Positions 30,995 to 40,219 of a DNA stretch of 52,648 nt are shown in pieces. Under the pieces are notes generated by a model. The model was not told the DNA's origin and did no database searches. It saw only the letters and a list, made by a program, of their open reading frames with translations. The stretch covers positions 1 to 52,648 of the forward strand of contig CAJMHR010000012.1 in the NCBI GenBank assembly GCA_905213265.1, in the 5' to 3' direction. Numbering within the stretch: the stretch's first letter is position 1; every line of letters starts with the position of its first letter. The stretch is from an uncultured Collinsella sp. (GTDB taxonomy: Bacteria; Actinomycetota; Coriobacteriia; Coriobacteriales; Coriobacteriaceae). The translations under genes were made by a program, and so were the position numbers.

Positions 30995-32128
30995 ATGTAC
31001 ATTTCCACACATCAGGCTTTACTCGACTTTTGCCAGCGCGCCCGTGAGTTCGACGCGATTGCCGTCGATACCGAGTTTTTGCGCGAGCGCACGTTCCATC
31101 CGCGTCTGTGTTTGGTTCAGATTGCCACCCCTGCCGAGAGCGTCGCGGTCGACCCTCTGGTAATCGACGACCTATCGCCGCTGGCCGAGCTTATGGCAGA
31201 CGAGAGCGTGACTAAGGTCTTCCACGCCTGCTCGCAGGATATGGAGGTTATGCTCCATACCGTGGGCGTGCTGCCACGACCGATTTTCGATACGCAGGTC
31301 GCCGCTGCCTTTTTGGGCGAGCGCCAGCAGATTTCGTATGGCGCGCTTGTTCAGACGTTTTGCGGCGTCTCGCTGCCCAAGACCGAGTCGCTGACCGACT
31401 GGTCGCGTCGCCCGCTGACCGATAAGCAGATTGAGTACGCGATTGATGACGTCAAGTACCTGATCGTCGCCTATACCGAGATGATGAGTCGCCTGCGCGA
31501 GCTGGGCCGTGTGGACTGGGTGCTCGACGAGCTACGCCCGCTGGCTGACGAGTCGCACTATCGCGCCGACCGTCACGAGGCATTCCGCAAGGTCAAGCGC
31601 ATCAACTCGTGCAGCCGCCACCAGCTGGGCATCGCGCGCGAGCTCGCCGCCTGGCGCGAGGACCGCGCCGAGCGCCGTAACATCCCGCGCAAGTGGGTCA
31701 TGTCCGACGACACGCTGCTTGCGCTCGTCAAGCGCAATCCCGTGCGCGTTGAGGAGTTCCGTAGCATTCGCGGTACCGATCAGTTGGGGGAGCGCGACGT
31801 GGACGGTGCGCTCATGGCCATCAAGCGCGGCGCAAGCTGCCCGCACGATCGCCTGCCGCTCATGGTGCGCGGGCATCGCCAGATCTCTCCGGAGCTGGAG
31901 AGCGTGACGGATCTCATGTACGCGCTTATCCGCCTGGTTGCCGAACGCTCGGGAGTGGCGACCTCGGTCATTGCCTCGCGCGATGACCTGGCCGACTATA
32001 TTGAGCATCCCGAGCAGAGCCCCTTGCGCGAAGGCTGGCGCTTTGAGCTTGTGGGCTCGCGCCTGGACGATCTGCTCTCGGGCAACATGGGGTTGACGGT
32101 CAAAGATGGCAAAATTGAATTGCTGTAA
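30995..32128 (+). CDS. rnd: Ribonuclease D
   Basis: 377 residues from the ATG at 30995; a GTG at 30959 in frame is an alternative, and neither has a strong ribosome site. The 3'-5' exonuclease domain of the DEDD type shows AVDTEFLRERTFHPRL (Exo I), VFHACSQDMEVML (Exo II) and YAIDDVKYL (Exo III with Tyr). It is followed by HRDC-like helical regions (about residues 210-290 and 305-375) including LLALVKRNPVRVEEFRSIRG. It trims 3' ends of tRNA and other stable RNAs. A TATAGT box at about 30925 could be its -10. Confidence 0.9.
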   Translation: MYISTHQALLDFCQRAREFDAIAVDTEFLRERTFHPRLCLVQIATPAESVAVDPLVIDDLSPLAELMADESVTKVFHACSQDMEVMLHTVGVLPRPIFDTQVAAAFLGERQQISYGALVQTFCGVSLPKTESLTDWSRRPLTDKQIEYAIDDVKYLIVAYTEMMSRLRELGRVDWVLDELRPLADESHYRADRHEAFRKVKRINSCSRHQLGIARELAAWREDRAERRNIPRKWVMSDDTLLALVKRNPVRVEEFRSIRGTDQLGERDVDGALMAIKRGASCPHDRLPLMVRGHRQISPELESVTDLMYALIRLVAERSGVATSVIASRDDLADYIEHPEQSPLREGWRFELVGSRLDDLLSGNMGLTVKDGKIELL

Positions 32129-32192
32129 GGAAGCCTAGCCGCTTGAGTGGGTAGAATGCCTCCAACGTGTAACTCGATTCGGAGGAATTCGC

Positions 32193-32897
32193 ATGCCTTA
32201 TTACTATGGATACGGCTTTGGCATCGACCCGCTGTACCTGCTGGTTGTTCTTGTCTGCACGGTGATCGGTCTTGCCGCACAGAACTATATCAACTCGACG
32301 TACAAAACCTGGTCCAAGGTTCGCTCGGACGGCGACACGGGCGCCACGGTCGCTCGCCGCATGCTCGACGCCAACGGCTGCAACGCCGTGGGTATCAAGG
32401 GCGTCGCTGGTGAGCTCACCGATCATTACAACCCGCAGGACAACAACCTGTATCTCTCGGATGCCAACCGTTCGGGCGGGTCGGTCGCAAGCGTTGCCGT
32501 TGCCTGCCACGAGGCGGGCCATGCCGCCCAGCGTCAAAGCGGTTACGCCATGATGAAGGTTCGCACCGCCCTCGTGCCGGTCGTCAACTTTACCCAGAAC
32601 ACCTGGACCATCGTGTTGCTCTTGGGCCTGTTTATGAACATTGCCGGGCTCACGACCCTCGCGCTGATCTTCTTCTCGTTTAGCGTGCTGTTCCAACTGG
32701 TTACGCTGCCGGTCGAGATTGATGCTAGTCGGCGCGCCGTGGCGTATATTGAGCAGTCGGGTATGAGCTCCAAGCAGGTCAACGGTGCCAAGAAGGTGCT
32801 GACGGCCGCCGCGCTTACCTATGTGGCTGCGGCGCTCACCTCGATTATTCAGCTGCTCTATCTTATGGCTCGCTACAACAGAAACTCCAACCGATAA
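32193..32897 (+). CDS. Zinc metallopeptidase, YugP family
   Basis: 234 residues; GGAGGA is 12 bases before the ATG. It is a membrane-bound protease of the YugP/Zn_peptidase_2 type: Tyr-rich N-terminus MPYYYGYG, first helix (YLLVVLVCTVIGLAA), the zinc motif CHEAGHAAQ, and later two long hydrophobic segments (WTIVLLLGLFMNIAGLTTLALIFFSFSVLFQLVTLPVE, KVLTAAALTYVAAALTSIIQLLYLM) with the third-ligand region EIDASRRA. The physiological substrate of the family is not known to me. Independent unit with a TAGAAT -10 box at about 32152. Confidence 0.9.
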   Translation: MPYYYGYGFGIDPLYLLVVLVCTVIGLAAQNYINSTYKTWSKVRSDGDTGATVARRMLDANGCNAVGIKGVAGELTDHYNPQDNNLYLSDANRSGGSVASVAVACHEAGHAAQRQSGYAMMKVRTALVPVVNFTQNTWTIVLLLGLFMNIAGLTTLALIFFSFSVLFQLVTLPVEIDASRRAVAYIEQSGMSSKQVNGAKKVLTAAALTYVAAALTSIIQLLYLMARYNRNSNR

Positions 32898-32913
32898 CAA
32901 ATTGGGTCGCTGG

Positions 32914-32943
32914 GCGCCGCGGGGATTCGTGTCCCCGCGGCGC
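32914..32943 (+). terminator. GC-rich hairpin after yugP
   Basis: GCGCCGCGGGGA (32914-32925) pairs perfectly with TCCCCGCGGCGC (32932-32943). There is no U tract, so termination is uncertain. Confidence 0.5.
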
Positions 32944-33012
32944 TGTACTATGTGTTGGACTTGAATTTGCGCAGGGCCGAAGCCCTTGTGCACGATGACG
33001 AAAGGAGGCTGC

Positions 33013-34464
33013 GTGGCAGGCTGGAATCTAACCGGCAATGCCGTTTCCGCCGAGTTCGACGGTTCGGACGATCAGGAGCGCAAGGAGCTCAGCGTGAGCC
33101 AGGCGGTGGAGATTGCCGCCGGCGCGCTCGATGCCATTCCGCAGCTGAGCGTTCTGGGCGAGGTCACGGGTTTCCGTGGCCCCAATGCCCGAAGCGGTCA
33201 CTGCTACTTCCAGATTAAGGACGACTCGGCCGCCGTTGACTGCATCATCTGGAAGGGCGCCTACCTTAAGCGCACCTTCGACTTGCGCGATGGCATGCAG
33301 GTGAGCTTTAAGGGCAGCTTCAATCTCTATAAGGCCACGGGCCGCATGAGCTTTGTCGCTCGCTCATTTTCGCTGGCGGGCGAGGGTCTGCTGCGTCAAC
33401 AAGTGGCGCAACTGGCCGAAAAGCTACGCCGCGAGGGCCTGATGGACGAAGCGCGCAAGCGCCGCATACCGGTGTTCTGCTCCCGCGTGGCGGTCGTCAC
33501 CTCGCTTTCGGGTGCCGTAATCGACGACGTCAAGCGCACGCTGCGTCGTCGCAACCCGCTCGTCGAGCTCGTCTGCGTGGGCGCCAAGGTTCAAGGCGAG
33601 GGTGCGCCGGCCGAGCTTATTGAGGGCCTGCGCCGTGCCGCCGCCATCACGCCAGCGCCCGACTGCATCTTGCTGGTGCGCGGCGGCGGCTCCTTCGAGG
33701 ACCTCATGACCTTCAACGACGAGGAGCTTGCCCGCGCAGTGGCTGCCTGTCCCGTGCCCGTGGTGACCGGTATCGGCCATGAGCCCGATACCTCGATTTG
33801 CGACATGGTGAGCGACCGCCGCGCCTCCACGCCCACGGCGGCGGCAGAATCGGTGGCGCCGGCTATGACGGAGTTGGCCGATGTGCTCGAGGCGCGCCAT
33901 CAGCGTCTGGGTGCCGCGATGGCATCGATGATTGGGTCGGCCCAGGTCGACCTGGAGATGCTCGATCAGTGCGGTCGCCGCGCCTGGGATACCTATACGG
34001 CCCGTCTGGGCGATGCGCTCGATGCGGCTGCGTGCCGCCCGTGCCTCAACGACCCCACATTTATGGTTGAGCGTCGCGAATCGGAGCTTGCGCTGACTGC
34101 CGATCGCCTGTCGGGCGCCATAGTACGCTCGGTCGGGGCATTCCGCTCCAACTTTGAGCGCCTGCCCGAGCGCCTGGTTGCAAGCACCTCGGGGCTCGAT
34201 GGCAAGCGCCATGCGCTCGCGCTTGCGAGTTCCCGTCTGGAGCATCAGGGACGTACGATGCTCAACAAACCCGCGTCCGACCTGGGCCGAGCTGCCGCGT
34301 CGCTCGATGCCCTGTCGCCGCTCAAGGTGCTTGCCCGCGGTTACTCCATCGCGTACAGCGATGACGGTGTGGCTACGAGCGCCAAGACCTTTAAGCCGGG
34401 CGACGCCATCCGCGTGCGTATGGCAGACGGCAACGTGGCTGCAACGGTCGATACGGTCGAGTAA
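33013..34464 (+). CDS. xseA: Exodeoxyribonuclease VII large subunit
   Basis: 483 residues from a GTG at 33013, which has AAAGGAGG four bases upstream; earlier in-frame starts overlap that site. XseA features: N-terminal OB-fold (LSVSQAVEIAAGALDAIPQLSVLGEVTGFRGPNARSGHCYFQIKDDSAAVDCIIWKG), the catalytic domain with RVAVVTSLSGAVIDDVKRTLRRR, ILLVRGGGSFEDLMTFNDEELARA, VVTGIGHEPDTSICDMVSDRRASTPTAAAE, a coiled region and a C-terminal LSPLKVLARGYSIA. With XseB it degrades single-stranded DNA to oligonucleotides in repair. xseB follows 42 bases later. Confidence 0.95.
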   Translation: MAGWNLTGNAVSAEFDGSDDQERKELSVSQAVEIAAGALDAIPQLSVLGEVTGFRGPNARSGHCYFQIKDDSAAVDCIIWKGAYLKRTFDLRDGMQVSFKGSFNLYKATGRMSFVARSFSLAGEGLLRQQVAQLAEKLRREGLMDEARKRRIPVFCSRVAVVTSLSGAVIDDVKRTLRRRNPLVELVCVGAKVQGEGAPAELIEGLRRAAAITPAPDCILLVRGGGSFEDLMTFNDEELARAVAACPVPVVTGIGHEPDTSICDMVSDRRASTPTAAAESVAPAMTELADVLEARHQRLGAAMASMIGSAQVDLEMLDQCGRRAWDTYTARLGDALDAAACRPCLNDPTFMVERRESELALTADRLSGAIVRSVGAFRSNFERLPERLVASTSGLDGKRHALALASSRLEHQGRTMLNKPASDLGRAAASLDALSPLKVLARGYSIAYSDDGVATSAKTFKPGDAIRVRMADGNVAATVDTVE

Positions 34465-34506
34465 CCCGCGTTTCATAGCGATAAACCTTTAGGAAAGGAA
34501 ACAGAT

Positions 34507-34773
34507 ATGGCAGAGAAGACCCCGGTCGAGCAGCTTACGTACAAGCAGGCCTCGCAGGAGCTGGAGCTCATCATCCGCAGCCTGGAGTCGGGCGATATGG
34601 AGCTCGAGGAGTCGCTCGAGAGCTATACCCGCGGCGTCGAGCTCCTCAAGAGCCTGCGCACCCGCCTGTCCGATGCCGAGCAGAAGGTCTCGGTGCTTCT
34701 TAAGGACGTCGACGGCAACGACGTGCTCGCCGACGGCGAAGCCGCCAACATCGACGACAACCTCTCGTTCTAG
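34507..34773 (+). CDS. xseB: Exodeoxyribonuclease VII small subunit
   Basis: 88 residues, the usual XseB size, with AGGAAAGG upstream. The core LTYKQASQELELIIRSLESGDMELEESLESYTRGVELLKSLRTRLSDAEQKV is the two-helix hairpin of XseB that wraps the large subunit. It is in an operon with xseA. The C-terminal acidic tail is short and unremarkable. Confidence 0.95.
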   Translation: MAEKTPVEQLTYKQASQELELIIRSLESGDMELEESLESYTRGVELLKSLRTRLSDAEQKVSVLLKDVDGNDVLADGEAANIDDNLSF

Positions 34774-34787
34774 CCATCCCGACCAAA

Positions 34788-34793
34788 TATAAT
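34788..34793 (+). promoter_or_regulatory. -10 box before the HIT gene
   Basis: TATAAT 30 bases before the HIT protein start; no clear -35. Confidence 0.35.
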
Positions 34794-34822
34794 TACCTTG
34801 GTCTGTGAGAAAGGAACCAACT

Positions 34823-35158
34823 ATGTGCGATTGCATCTTCTGCAAAATTGCCAACCACGAGATCCCCTCGACCGTTGTCTATGAGGATGACCAGGTCATC
34901 GCCTTCGACGACCTCAATCCCCAGGCGCCGGTCCATACGCTCGTGATCCCCAAGAAGCATTACAGTGACATCGCCGACAACGTACCTGCCGAGACCATGG
35001 GCGCCATGGCTCACGCCATCCAGGAGGTCGCTAAGGCCAAGGGCTTGGAGGACGGTTTCCGCGTCATCTCCAACAAGGGCGTCAACGCCGGCCAGACCGT
35101 CATGCACTTCCACATGCACGTTCTCGGTGGCAAGAACCTGGGCGAGAACCTCATCTGA
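34823..35158 (+). CDS. HIT family hydrolase, HinT-like
   Basis: 111 residues from the ATG at 34823 (AAAGGA upstream). The histidine triad HFHMHVLGGK is at the C-terminus and the N-terminal CDCIFCKIANHEIPSTVVYEDDQVIAFDDLNPQAPVHTLVIPKKH is typical of HinT purine nucleoside phosphoramidases; the CxxC pair can bind zinc. It cleaves adenosine phosphoramidates. Stand-alone gene. Confidence 0.92.
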   Translation: MCDCIFCKIANHEIPSTVVYEDDQVIAFDDLNPQAPVHTLVIPKKHYSDIADNVPAETMGAMAHAIQEVAKAKGLEDGFRVISNKGVNAGQTVMHFHMHVLGGKNLGENLI

Positions 35159-35199
35159 GGGCGCGTAGGCCGTCGACTTGGCTGCCTTTGGAGTAATCT

Positions 35200-36090
35200 A
35201 TGCAGCTTTCTCAACTCGAATACCTTCAAGCTGTAGCGAACTATGGCGGCGTGCGCAAAGCAGCTCGCGCCGTTCACGTGAGTCCGCAGGCCGTTTCGTC
35301 GGCAATAAAAAAGTTGGAATCTGAGTATCAGATTGTTTTGCTCGACCGATCGGCGGGGGAGGCTGTTTTGTCTCCGGCGGGCAGAGAATTTGCGCGTCGT
35401 GCACGCGTGATCCTGGCGCAAGTCGACGATCTCAAAAAGTACGCTCAATCGGGGAACGGCGGCGTTTCGCCCGACGGCCATTTCCGTCTTTACGCCCCCT
35501 GTCTTCACGGGCGGGGGCTCCTTTTTTCCGAAAACTGGTACGACTCGTTTGAAAGCTCGCACCCTCAGATTCATCTTGATGTGTGGCATCAGCCAACGGC
35601 AACATGCTTTGAATCACTTATACTTGGAATTTCGGACGCGGCTATCTCGTTTGAGGAACCACGGGACAGCGTCCTTTCTTCAAAATATATGGGTGAAAAG
35701 GAGCTCAGGGTTCTTTCATGCCCAGCTGGTCATCAATCTGTTGACGCTATGACCATTCGTGAGTTACTGGGCGGCAGGCTCGCTGTTCCCATTAATTTGT
35801 CACCCTGTCTCAATGCAATCAATCAATGTCCCGAAGCTCAGCTGGTTAATTTCCGCTTTCGCGATGTCGAATACGGAAGCAGGGCGCAGGCTGAGTTTCT
35901 TCAAGCCGGGGGATTGATATTGAGTTTTTCTGGCTCTTCTCTCGCATCAGATGGATTGGAAGTGAGCGAGTGCTCTATTGAAGGCTCGCATGACGTAGCC
36001 TTGCCCATCTACTTTTGCTATCGACAAAATGCCTGGACCGATCGACACCAGACGGTATTTCTTCACCTATTGCGTCATCTTGCTTCGTGA
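35200..36090 (+). CDS. LysR family transcriptional regulator
   Basis: 296 residues; TTTGGAG upstream of the ATG. The N-terminal winged helix-turn-helix is clear (LEYLQAVANYGGVRKAARAVHVSPQAVSSAIKKLESEYQIVLLDRS, LSPAGREFARRARVIL), followed by a periplasmic-binding-like effector domain (residues about 90-290). No ligand can be named. It is followed after 119 bases by an MFS transporter, a common regulator-target pair. Base composition drops here relative to the genes on both sides, hinting that the pair was acquired together. Confidence 0.85.
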   Translation: MQLSQLEYLQAVANYGGVRKAARAVHVSPQAVSSAIKKLESEYQIVLLDRSAGEAVLSPAGREFARRARVILAQVDDLKKYAQSGNGGVSPDGHFRLYAPCLHGRGLLFSENWYDSFESSHPQIHLDVWHQPTATCFESLILGISDAAISFEEPRDSVLSSKYMGEKELRVLSCPAGHQSVDAMTIRELLGGRLAVPINLSPCLNAINQCPEAQLVNFRFRDVEYGSRAQAEFLQAGGLILSFSGSSLASDGLEVSECSIEGSHDVALPIYFCYRQNAWTDRHQTVFLHLLRHLAS

Positions 36091-36209
36091 GGCCATTTGG
36101 CCTCGTGTTGTCAAGTGAATGTTGACGCCTTGTAACACATGACTGACGGCTTTGCCCTCATGCTTTTCCAAGATTCCGATTCAGATTGTTGACTCTTGGA
36201 GGGCGGAGC

Positions 36210-37370
36210 ATGAAAAACCGTACGGTTTTGCTTTATATGACGTTCGTTTTTCTGTCGAACTTCAGCACCATTTTGTATTTTCTGACGGTTTACCTTGAAT
36301 TCGTCGGATTCTCGATAGTGGCGATTTCTAGCATGATGATTGCATATCAAGTGAGCAAGTTCATCCTCGAAGTTCCCACTGGCTATATTGCTGATAGGTT
36401 TGGACGAAAGACAAGCGGTCTCGTTGGCGTCGTGGGGATGCTTGGATACTACGCTGCCCTGCTTCTCGTCCGTTTCCCTCTGCTTTTAATCGGTGCGTTC
36501 GCTCTCAAAGGTTTTGCCGTTGCATGTCTGAGCGGATCCATAGAAGCGATTTACATTGACAGCGTCTCTCAGGACCAGCTCGTAAGACTTAATGTCGTTG
36601 AGCGATTTGTTTTCTATGCCTCTTATGCCATCTCCGCTTGCGTGGGTGGTTTCATTTCGTCTGTCGGTGCATATCTCATTGGTCTTTCGGCAGATATCAT
36701 CGCAATGGTGTTGACGTTGGTTGTCGTTGTCTGCATTCCTGAGATGCGAAGAGGGGGCACTGCGGGGGCACCTGAGCGTGGAATTAGCCCGAAGATGATC
36801 GGTGCCGCTATTGCGTGTAATGGCATTCTTCGTTCAGCGTTCATCATGGACTGTTCTCAGGCATTTGCTTTTGTCGCCCTGGAAGACTTTTTCTCACTGC
36901 TGCTTGCGGGCCGCGGAATGAATTCCGTCGCTTCGGGTGTGACCATTGCGGTCCAGCTCCTTGCCTCGGCCTCCATGGGGCTTATTGTGCCCAGTGTGAT
37001 TGCTCTTGTCGACAAGGGCCGTTTTGCGCGTATTTGCGGCATCATTCGCTTAGTATTGACAGCTTTGTTTTTGATCCCCCTTACTCCGGCTAATTTGCTG
37101 CCCGTGTTCTATGTGCTGCAGACGGTTGCGTACTCGTTGTTTGCTCCAATTAAATACTCAATTTTTCAAAATGCTGCTGATTCTTCGATGCGCTGTTCAC
37201 TGATTTCGGTTCAAAGCCAGATGGTGGCGGTGGGTGCTGTTCTTTTCTATCTGCTCAACGCTGTGTTGAGCAGCGCTGCGGGCATTCGAGTCGTATTGCT
37301 TGTCGCGCTCGGGATTTCTTCTTTGGTGTATATCCCCGCGCTATTTCGTCTTACAAGCCAAAGGACATGA
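36210..37370 (+). CDS. MFS transporter
   Basis: 386 residues from the ATG at 36210, preceded by GGAGGGCGGAGC; the longer frame from 36186 reads through that site. About twelve hydrophobic helices are visible. The MFS motif A appears as EVPTGYIADRFGRK between helices 2 and 3. Sequence style suggests a drug or metabolite efflux protein, but the substrate is unknown. Likely controlled by the LysR-type regulator upstream. Lower GC than its neighbours. Confidence 0.82.
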   Translation: MKNRTVLLYMTFVFLSNFSTILYFLTVYLEFVGFSIVAISSMMIAYQVSKFILEVPTGYIADRFGRKTSGLVGVVGMLGYYAALLLVRFPLLLIGAFALKGFAVACLSGSIEAIYIDSVSQDQLVRLNVVERFVFYASYAISACVGGFISSVGAYLIGLSADIIAMVLTLVVVVCIPEMRRGGTAGAPERGISPKMIGAAIACNGILRSAFIMDCSQAFAFVALEDFFSLLLAGRGMNSVASGVTIAVQLLASASMGLIVPSVIALVDKGRFARICGIIRLVLTALFLIPLTPANLLPVFYVLQTVAYSLFAPIKYSIFQNAADSSMRCSLISVQSQMVAVGAVLFYLLNAVLSSAAGIRVVLLVALGISSLVYIPALFRLTSQRT

Positions 37371-37404
37371 GTATTTAGACACCGATAACTTATATATCAA
37401 CGCC

Positions 37405-37438
37405 AATAAACCCGAGCGCGAGGGCGTTTGGGTTTATT
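37405..37438 (+). terminator. Terminator after the MFS gene
   Basis: AATAAACCCGAGCGC (37405-37419) pairs with GCGTTTGGGTTTATT (37424-37438), allowing two G-U pairs. It lies 54 bases before ackA. Confidence 0.7.
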
Positions 37439-37491
37439 ATTGAAGCGTATGTAACCTGGCGGCGCCACACCGCCTGTTAGTAGGGAGACAC

Positions 37492-38670
37492 ATGAACGTT
37501 CTGGTCGTCAACGCGGGATCTTCGACCCTTAAGTATCAGGTCATCGACACCAAGTCCCACAAGGTGTCCGCAAAGGGCTCCTGCGAGCGCGTCTGCTTTA
37601 CCGGCGGTACCTTCACCCACGCTGCTAACGGTTCCAAGAAGGTGACCGAGAACATCGAGTTCCCCGACCACAAGGTCGCCATCGAGGTCGTCCTGAAGGA
37701 CCTCGAGGCCAACGGCGTCAAGATCGAGGGCATCGGCCATCGCATCGTTCAGGGCGGTTGGTACTTTGGCGATTCCTCCCTCGTCGACGAGGACGTTCTC
37801 GCTAAGATCCGCGAGGTCGCCCCGCTGGCGCCGCTCCACAACAACCCCGAGGCCAACGTTATCGAGTTCTGCCTGGAGCAGTATCCCGACCTGCCCAACG
37901 TCACGGTCTATGACACCGCTTTCCACTTCAACATGCCCGAGGTCGCCAAGACTTACGCTCTACCCAAGGACGTTTGCGACAAGCTGCACATCCGTAAGTA
38001 CGGCGCCCACGGCACCAGCTACCGTTACATCTCCAAGAAGGTCGCCGAGATGACCAACGGCGAGGCCCGCAAGGTCGTCGTGTGCCATATCGGCTCCGGC
38101 GCTTCCCTGTGCGCTATCGAGGACGGCAAGTGCATGGACACCACCATGGGCCTCACCCCGCTCGATGGTGTCATGATGGGCACCCGCTGCGGCTCCATCG
38201 ACCCGGCTACCGTGTGCTACCTGCAGCGCGAGGGCGGCTATACCTTCGACGAGGTCGACGAGATGATGAACAAGAAGTCCGGCCTTTTGGCTGTGACCGG
38301 CGGCAAGACCAACGACTGCCGCAACGTCGAGGAGCTCGCCGCCGCTGGTGACCCCGATGCTCAGCTCGCCTTCGACATGTTTGTCTACAAGATTGCCGCC
38401 AAGGCTGCCGAGATGGCTACTTCCATGTGCGGCATGGACACGCTGGTCTTCACCGCTGGCATCGGTGAGCACGCTCCGGCCGTTCGTGCCGGCGTTGCCG
38501 ACCGTCTGGCCTTTATGGGCGTCAAGATGGATCATGCCCGCAACGCCCTGCGTGGTGACGGCGCTTGGTGCCTGTCTGCCAAGGATTCCAAGGTCAAGAT
38601 CTTCGTCATCCCCACGGACGAGGAGTTCATGATCGCTTCCGACGTCGAGCGCATCGTCAACGGCAAGTAA
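37492..38670 (+). CDS. ackA: Acetate kinase, first copy
   Basis: 392 residues; GGGAGACAC precedes the ATG. It makes ATP from acetyl phosphate in fermentation. Family motifs: MNVLVVNAGSSTLKYQ, GHRIVQGG, YDTAFHFNMPEVAKTYALP, RKYGAHGTSYRYI, CHIGSGASLCAIEDGK, TTMGLTPLDGVMMGTRCGSIDP, FTAGIGEH and the C-terminal PTDEEFMIA. All look intact. Very biased codon use suggests high expression. It is followed by a terminator and a second, divergent paralogue of the same length. Confidence 0.95.
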   Translation: MNVLVVNAGSSTLKYQVIDTKSHKVSAKGSCERVCFTGGTFTHAANGSKKVTENIEFPDHKVAIEVVLKDLEANGVKIEGIGHRIVQGGWYFGDSSLVDEDVLAKIREVAPLAPLHNNPEANVIEFCLEQYPDLPNVTVYDTAFHFNMPEVAKTYALPKDVCDKLHIRKYGAHGTSYRYISKKVAEMTNGEARKVVVCHIGSGASLCAIEDGKCMDTTMGLTPLDGVMMGTRCGSIDPATVCYLQREGGYTFDEVDEMMNKKSGLLAVTGGKTNDCRNVEELAAAGDPDAQLAFDMFVYKIAAKAAEMATSMCGMDTLVFTAGIGEHAPAVRAGVADRLAFMGVKMDHARNALRGDGAWCLSAKDSKVKIFVIPTDEEFMIASDVERIVNGK

Positions 38671-38681
38671 TTGCAAGAGGG

Positions 38682-38720
38682 GAGGGGCTGGACGACCGAG
38701 CGCCGTTCGGCCCCTCTTTT
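38682..38720 (+). terminator. Terminator after ackA copy 1
   Basis: GAGGGGC (38682-38688) pairs with GCCCCTC (38710-38716), followed by TTTT. Confidence 0.75.
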
Positions 38721-38751
38721 GCGCTCGTTGGGCGATATGACTGATAGCTAT

Positions 38752-38771
38752 TTATCAAGTTGTGATAACTT
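38752..38771 (+). promoter_or_regulatory. Palindrome before ackA copy 2
   Basis: TTATCAAGTTGTGATAA is a perfect 6-bp inverted repeat with a 5-base spacer, in the AT-rich promoter region of the second acetate kinase. GATAACTT at 38764-38771 also occurs at 37383-37390 upstream of the first copy. Confidence 0.35.
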
Positions 38772-38834
38772 CTTATTAAAATGCGGCCGCCTTAAGGGGT
38801 CTGCGTCGACCGTATTGCACTGCAAAGGAGTCTC

Positions 38835-40013
38835 ATGAACGTACTTGTTGTCAACGCCGGCAGCTCAAGCCTTAAATATCAGCTTTTGGATACCGATACC
38901 CGAGAGGTTTTCGCCAAGGGCAACTGCGAACGTATCGCTTCGGACATGGGCATCTTTGGCCACTCCGAGAACGGTGGCGCCAAGCAGACCGAGGAGGCCC
39001 CTTTCCCCGATCATCGCTCTGCTATCGCTCGCGTGCTCGAGGAGTTCGAGAAGACCGACTTTACGATTGATGGCATTGGCCATCGTATCGTTCAGGGCGG
39101 CTGGCACTTCGATGATTCCGCGGTCGTCGACGATGAGGTCATGGCTAAGATCCTTGAGGTGGCACCGCTCGCTCCGCTGCACAATTACGGCGAGGCCGCG
39201 GCAATCGAGTATTGCCGCGAGAAGTATCCGGAGCTGCCCAATGTGGCCGTCTTCGACACCTCGTTCCACATGACCATGCCCGAGGTCGCCTACACCTACG
39301 CGCTGCCCAAGGACGTGTGCGACAAGTACCACGTGCGCAAGTACGGCGCACACGGTACGAGCCACCGCTACGAGTGGATGATGGCCAAGGAGATCCTGGG
39401 CTCGCGCTGCCACCGCCTGCTTTCGTGCCATCTGGGCAATGGTGCCTCGCTTGCCGCCATTGAGGACGGCGTGTGCCGCGACACCACGATGGGCCTCACG
39501 CCGCTTGACGGCCTGATGATGGGTACCCGTTGCGGTTCCATCGACCCGGCCACCGTGTGTTATCTTCAGCGCGAGGGCGGCTACAGTTACCAGGAAGTCG
39601 ACGACATGATGAACAAGCAGTCTGGTCTGCTTGCCATTTCGGGTATCTCCAACGACGCCCGCGACATCCGCACGCGCGCCTCCGAGGGCGACGAGCGCTG
39701 CCTGCTCGCCTTCGATATGTTCGCCTACAAGGCCATGCAGCAGGCCGGCTCCATGATTGCTTCCATGGCGGGCGTGGACACCATCACCTTTACCGCCGGC
39801 ATCGGCGAGAACGACTGGTCGATCCGTAAGGCCTTCTGCGACTGCTTTGAGTGGCTGGGCGTGCGCATCGACAACAACAAGAACCGCGAGGCCGTGGGCA
39901 ACGGCCCGCAGGTCATCAGCGCCGCCGGTTCCGCCGTCACGGTCATGGTCATCCCCACCGACGAGGAATACATGATCGCCCACGACGTCGAGCGCCTGAC
40001 CAAGAACAACTAA
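38835..40013 (+). CDS. ackA: Acetate kinase, second copy
   Basis: 392 residues; AAAGGAG upstream of the ATG. It aligns with the first copy without visible gaps: MNVLVVNAGSSSLKYQ, GHRIVQGGWHFDDS, FDTSFHMTMPEVAYTYALPKDVCDKYHVRKYGAHGTSHRYEW, CHLGNGASLAAIEDGV, TTMGLTPLDGLMMGTRCGSIDP, FTAGIGEND, PTDEEYMIA. HLGNGASL and GTSHRY are closer to the usual acetate kinase consensus than the first copy (HIGSGASL, GTSYRY). The spacer between the copies has its own terminator and promoter, so each is separately controlled. Pta lies convergently downstream. Confidence 0.95.
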   Translation: MNVLVVNAGSSSLKYQLLDTDTREVFAKGNCERIASDMGIFGHSENGGAKQTEEAPFPDHRSAIARVLEEFEKTDFTIDGIGHRIVQGGWHFDDSAVVDDEVMAKILEVAPLAPLHNYGEAAAIEYCREKYPELPNVAVFDTSFHMTMPEVAYTYALPKDVCDKYHVRKYGAHGTSHRYEWMMAKEILGSRCHRLLSCHLGNGASLAAIEDGVCRDTTMGLTPLDGLMMGTRCGSIDPATVCYLQREGGYSYQEVDDMMNKQSGLLAISGISNDARDIRTRASEGDERCLLAFDMFAYKAMQQAGSMIASMAGVDTITFTAGIGENDWSIRKAFCDCFEWLGVRIDNNKNREAVGNGPQVISAAGSAVTVMVIPTDEEYMIAHDVERLTKNN

Positions 40014-40035
40014 CGCGTTCGCTTGCGATTGAACG

Positions 40036-40071
40036 AAAGGCCTCCAGAGCAACAGCTCCGGAGGCCTTTTT
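40036..40071 (+). terminator. Terminator after ackA copy 2
   Basis: AAAGGCCTCC (40036-40045) and GGAGGCCTTT (40060-40069), with inner GAGC/GCTC pairing, followed by T. Confidence 0.85.
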
Positions 40072-40219
40072 ACTAGCAGGTGGAAATTCCAGTCCCAAAG
40101 TGATCACCACCAGCAACGCCTGCGCTCCCAGCAACGGCACCCATTCATTCAGATTTTCAGCCCTAGCTCGTAGCCAAGCCGCCGTCCACCCCAGATACCC
40201 TGATTGCTACGTAGCGGTA
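40072..40219. other. Intergenic sequence between ackA copy 2 and the nested palindrome
   Basis: About 150 bases with no reading frame or ribosome site of interest and no clear structure. Confidence 0.4.

Noticed and set aside
38752..38768. FNR or CRP site before ackA copy 2
   Set aside because: TTATCA-N5-TGATAA is symmetric but does not match the FNR (TTGAT-N4-ATCAA) or CRP consensus.
38835..40013. Second ackA as an assembly duplication
   Set aside because: The two genes differ along their whole length and have different flanks.
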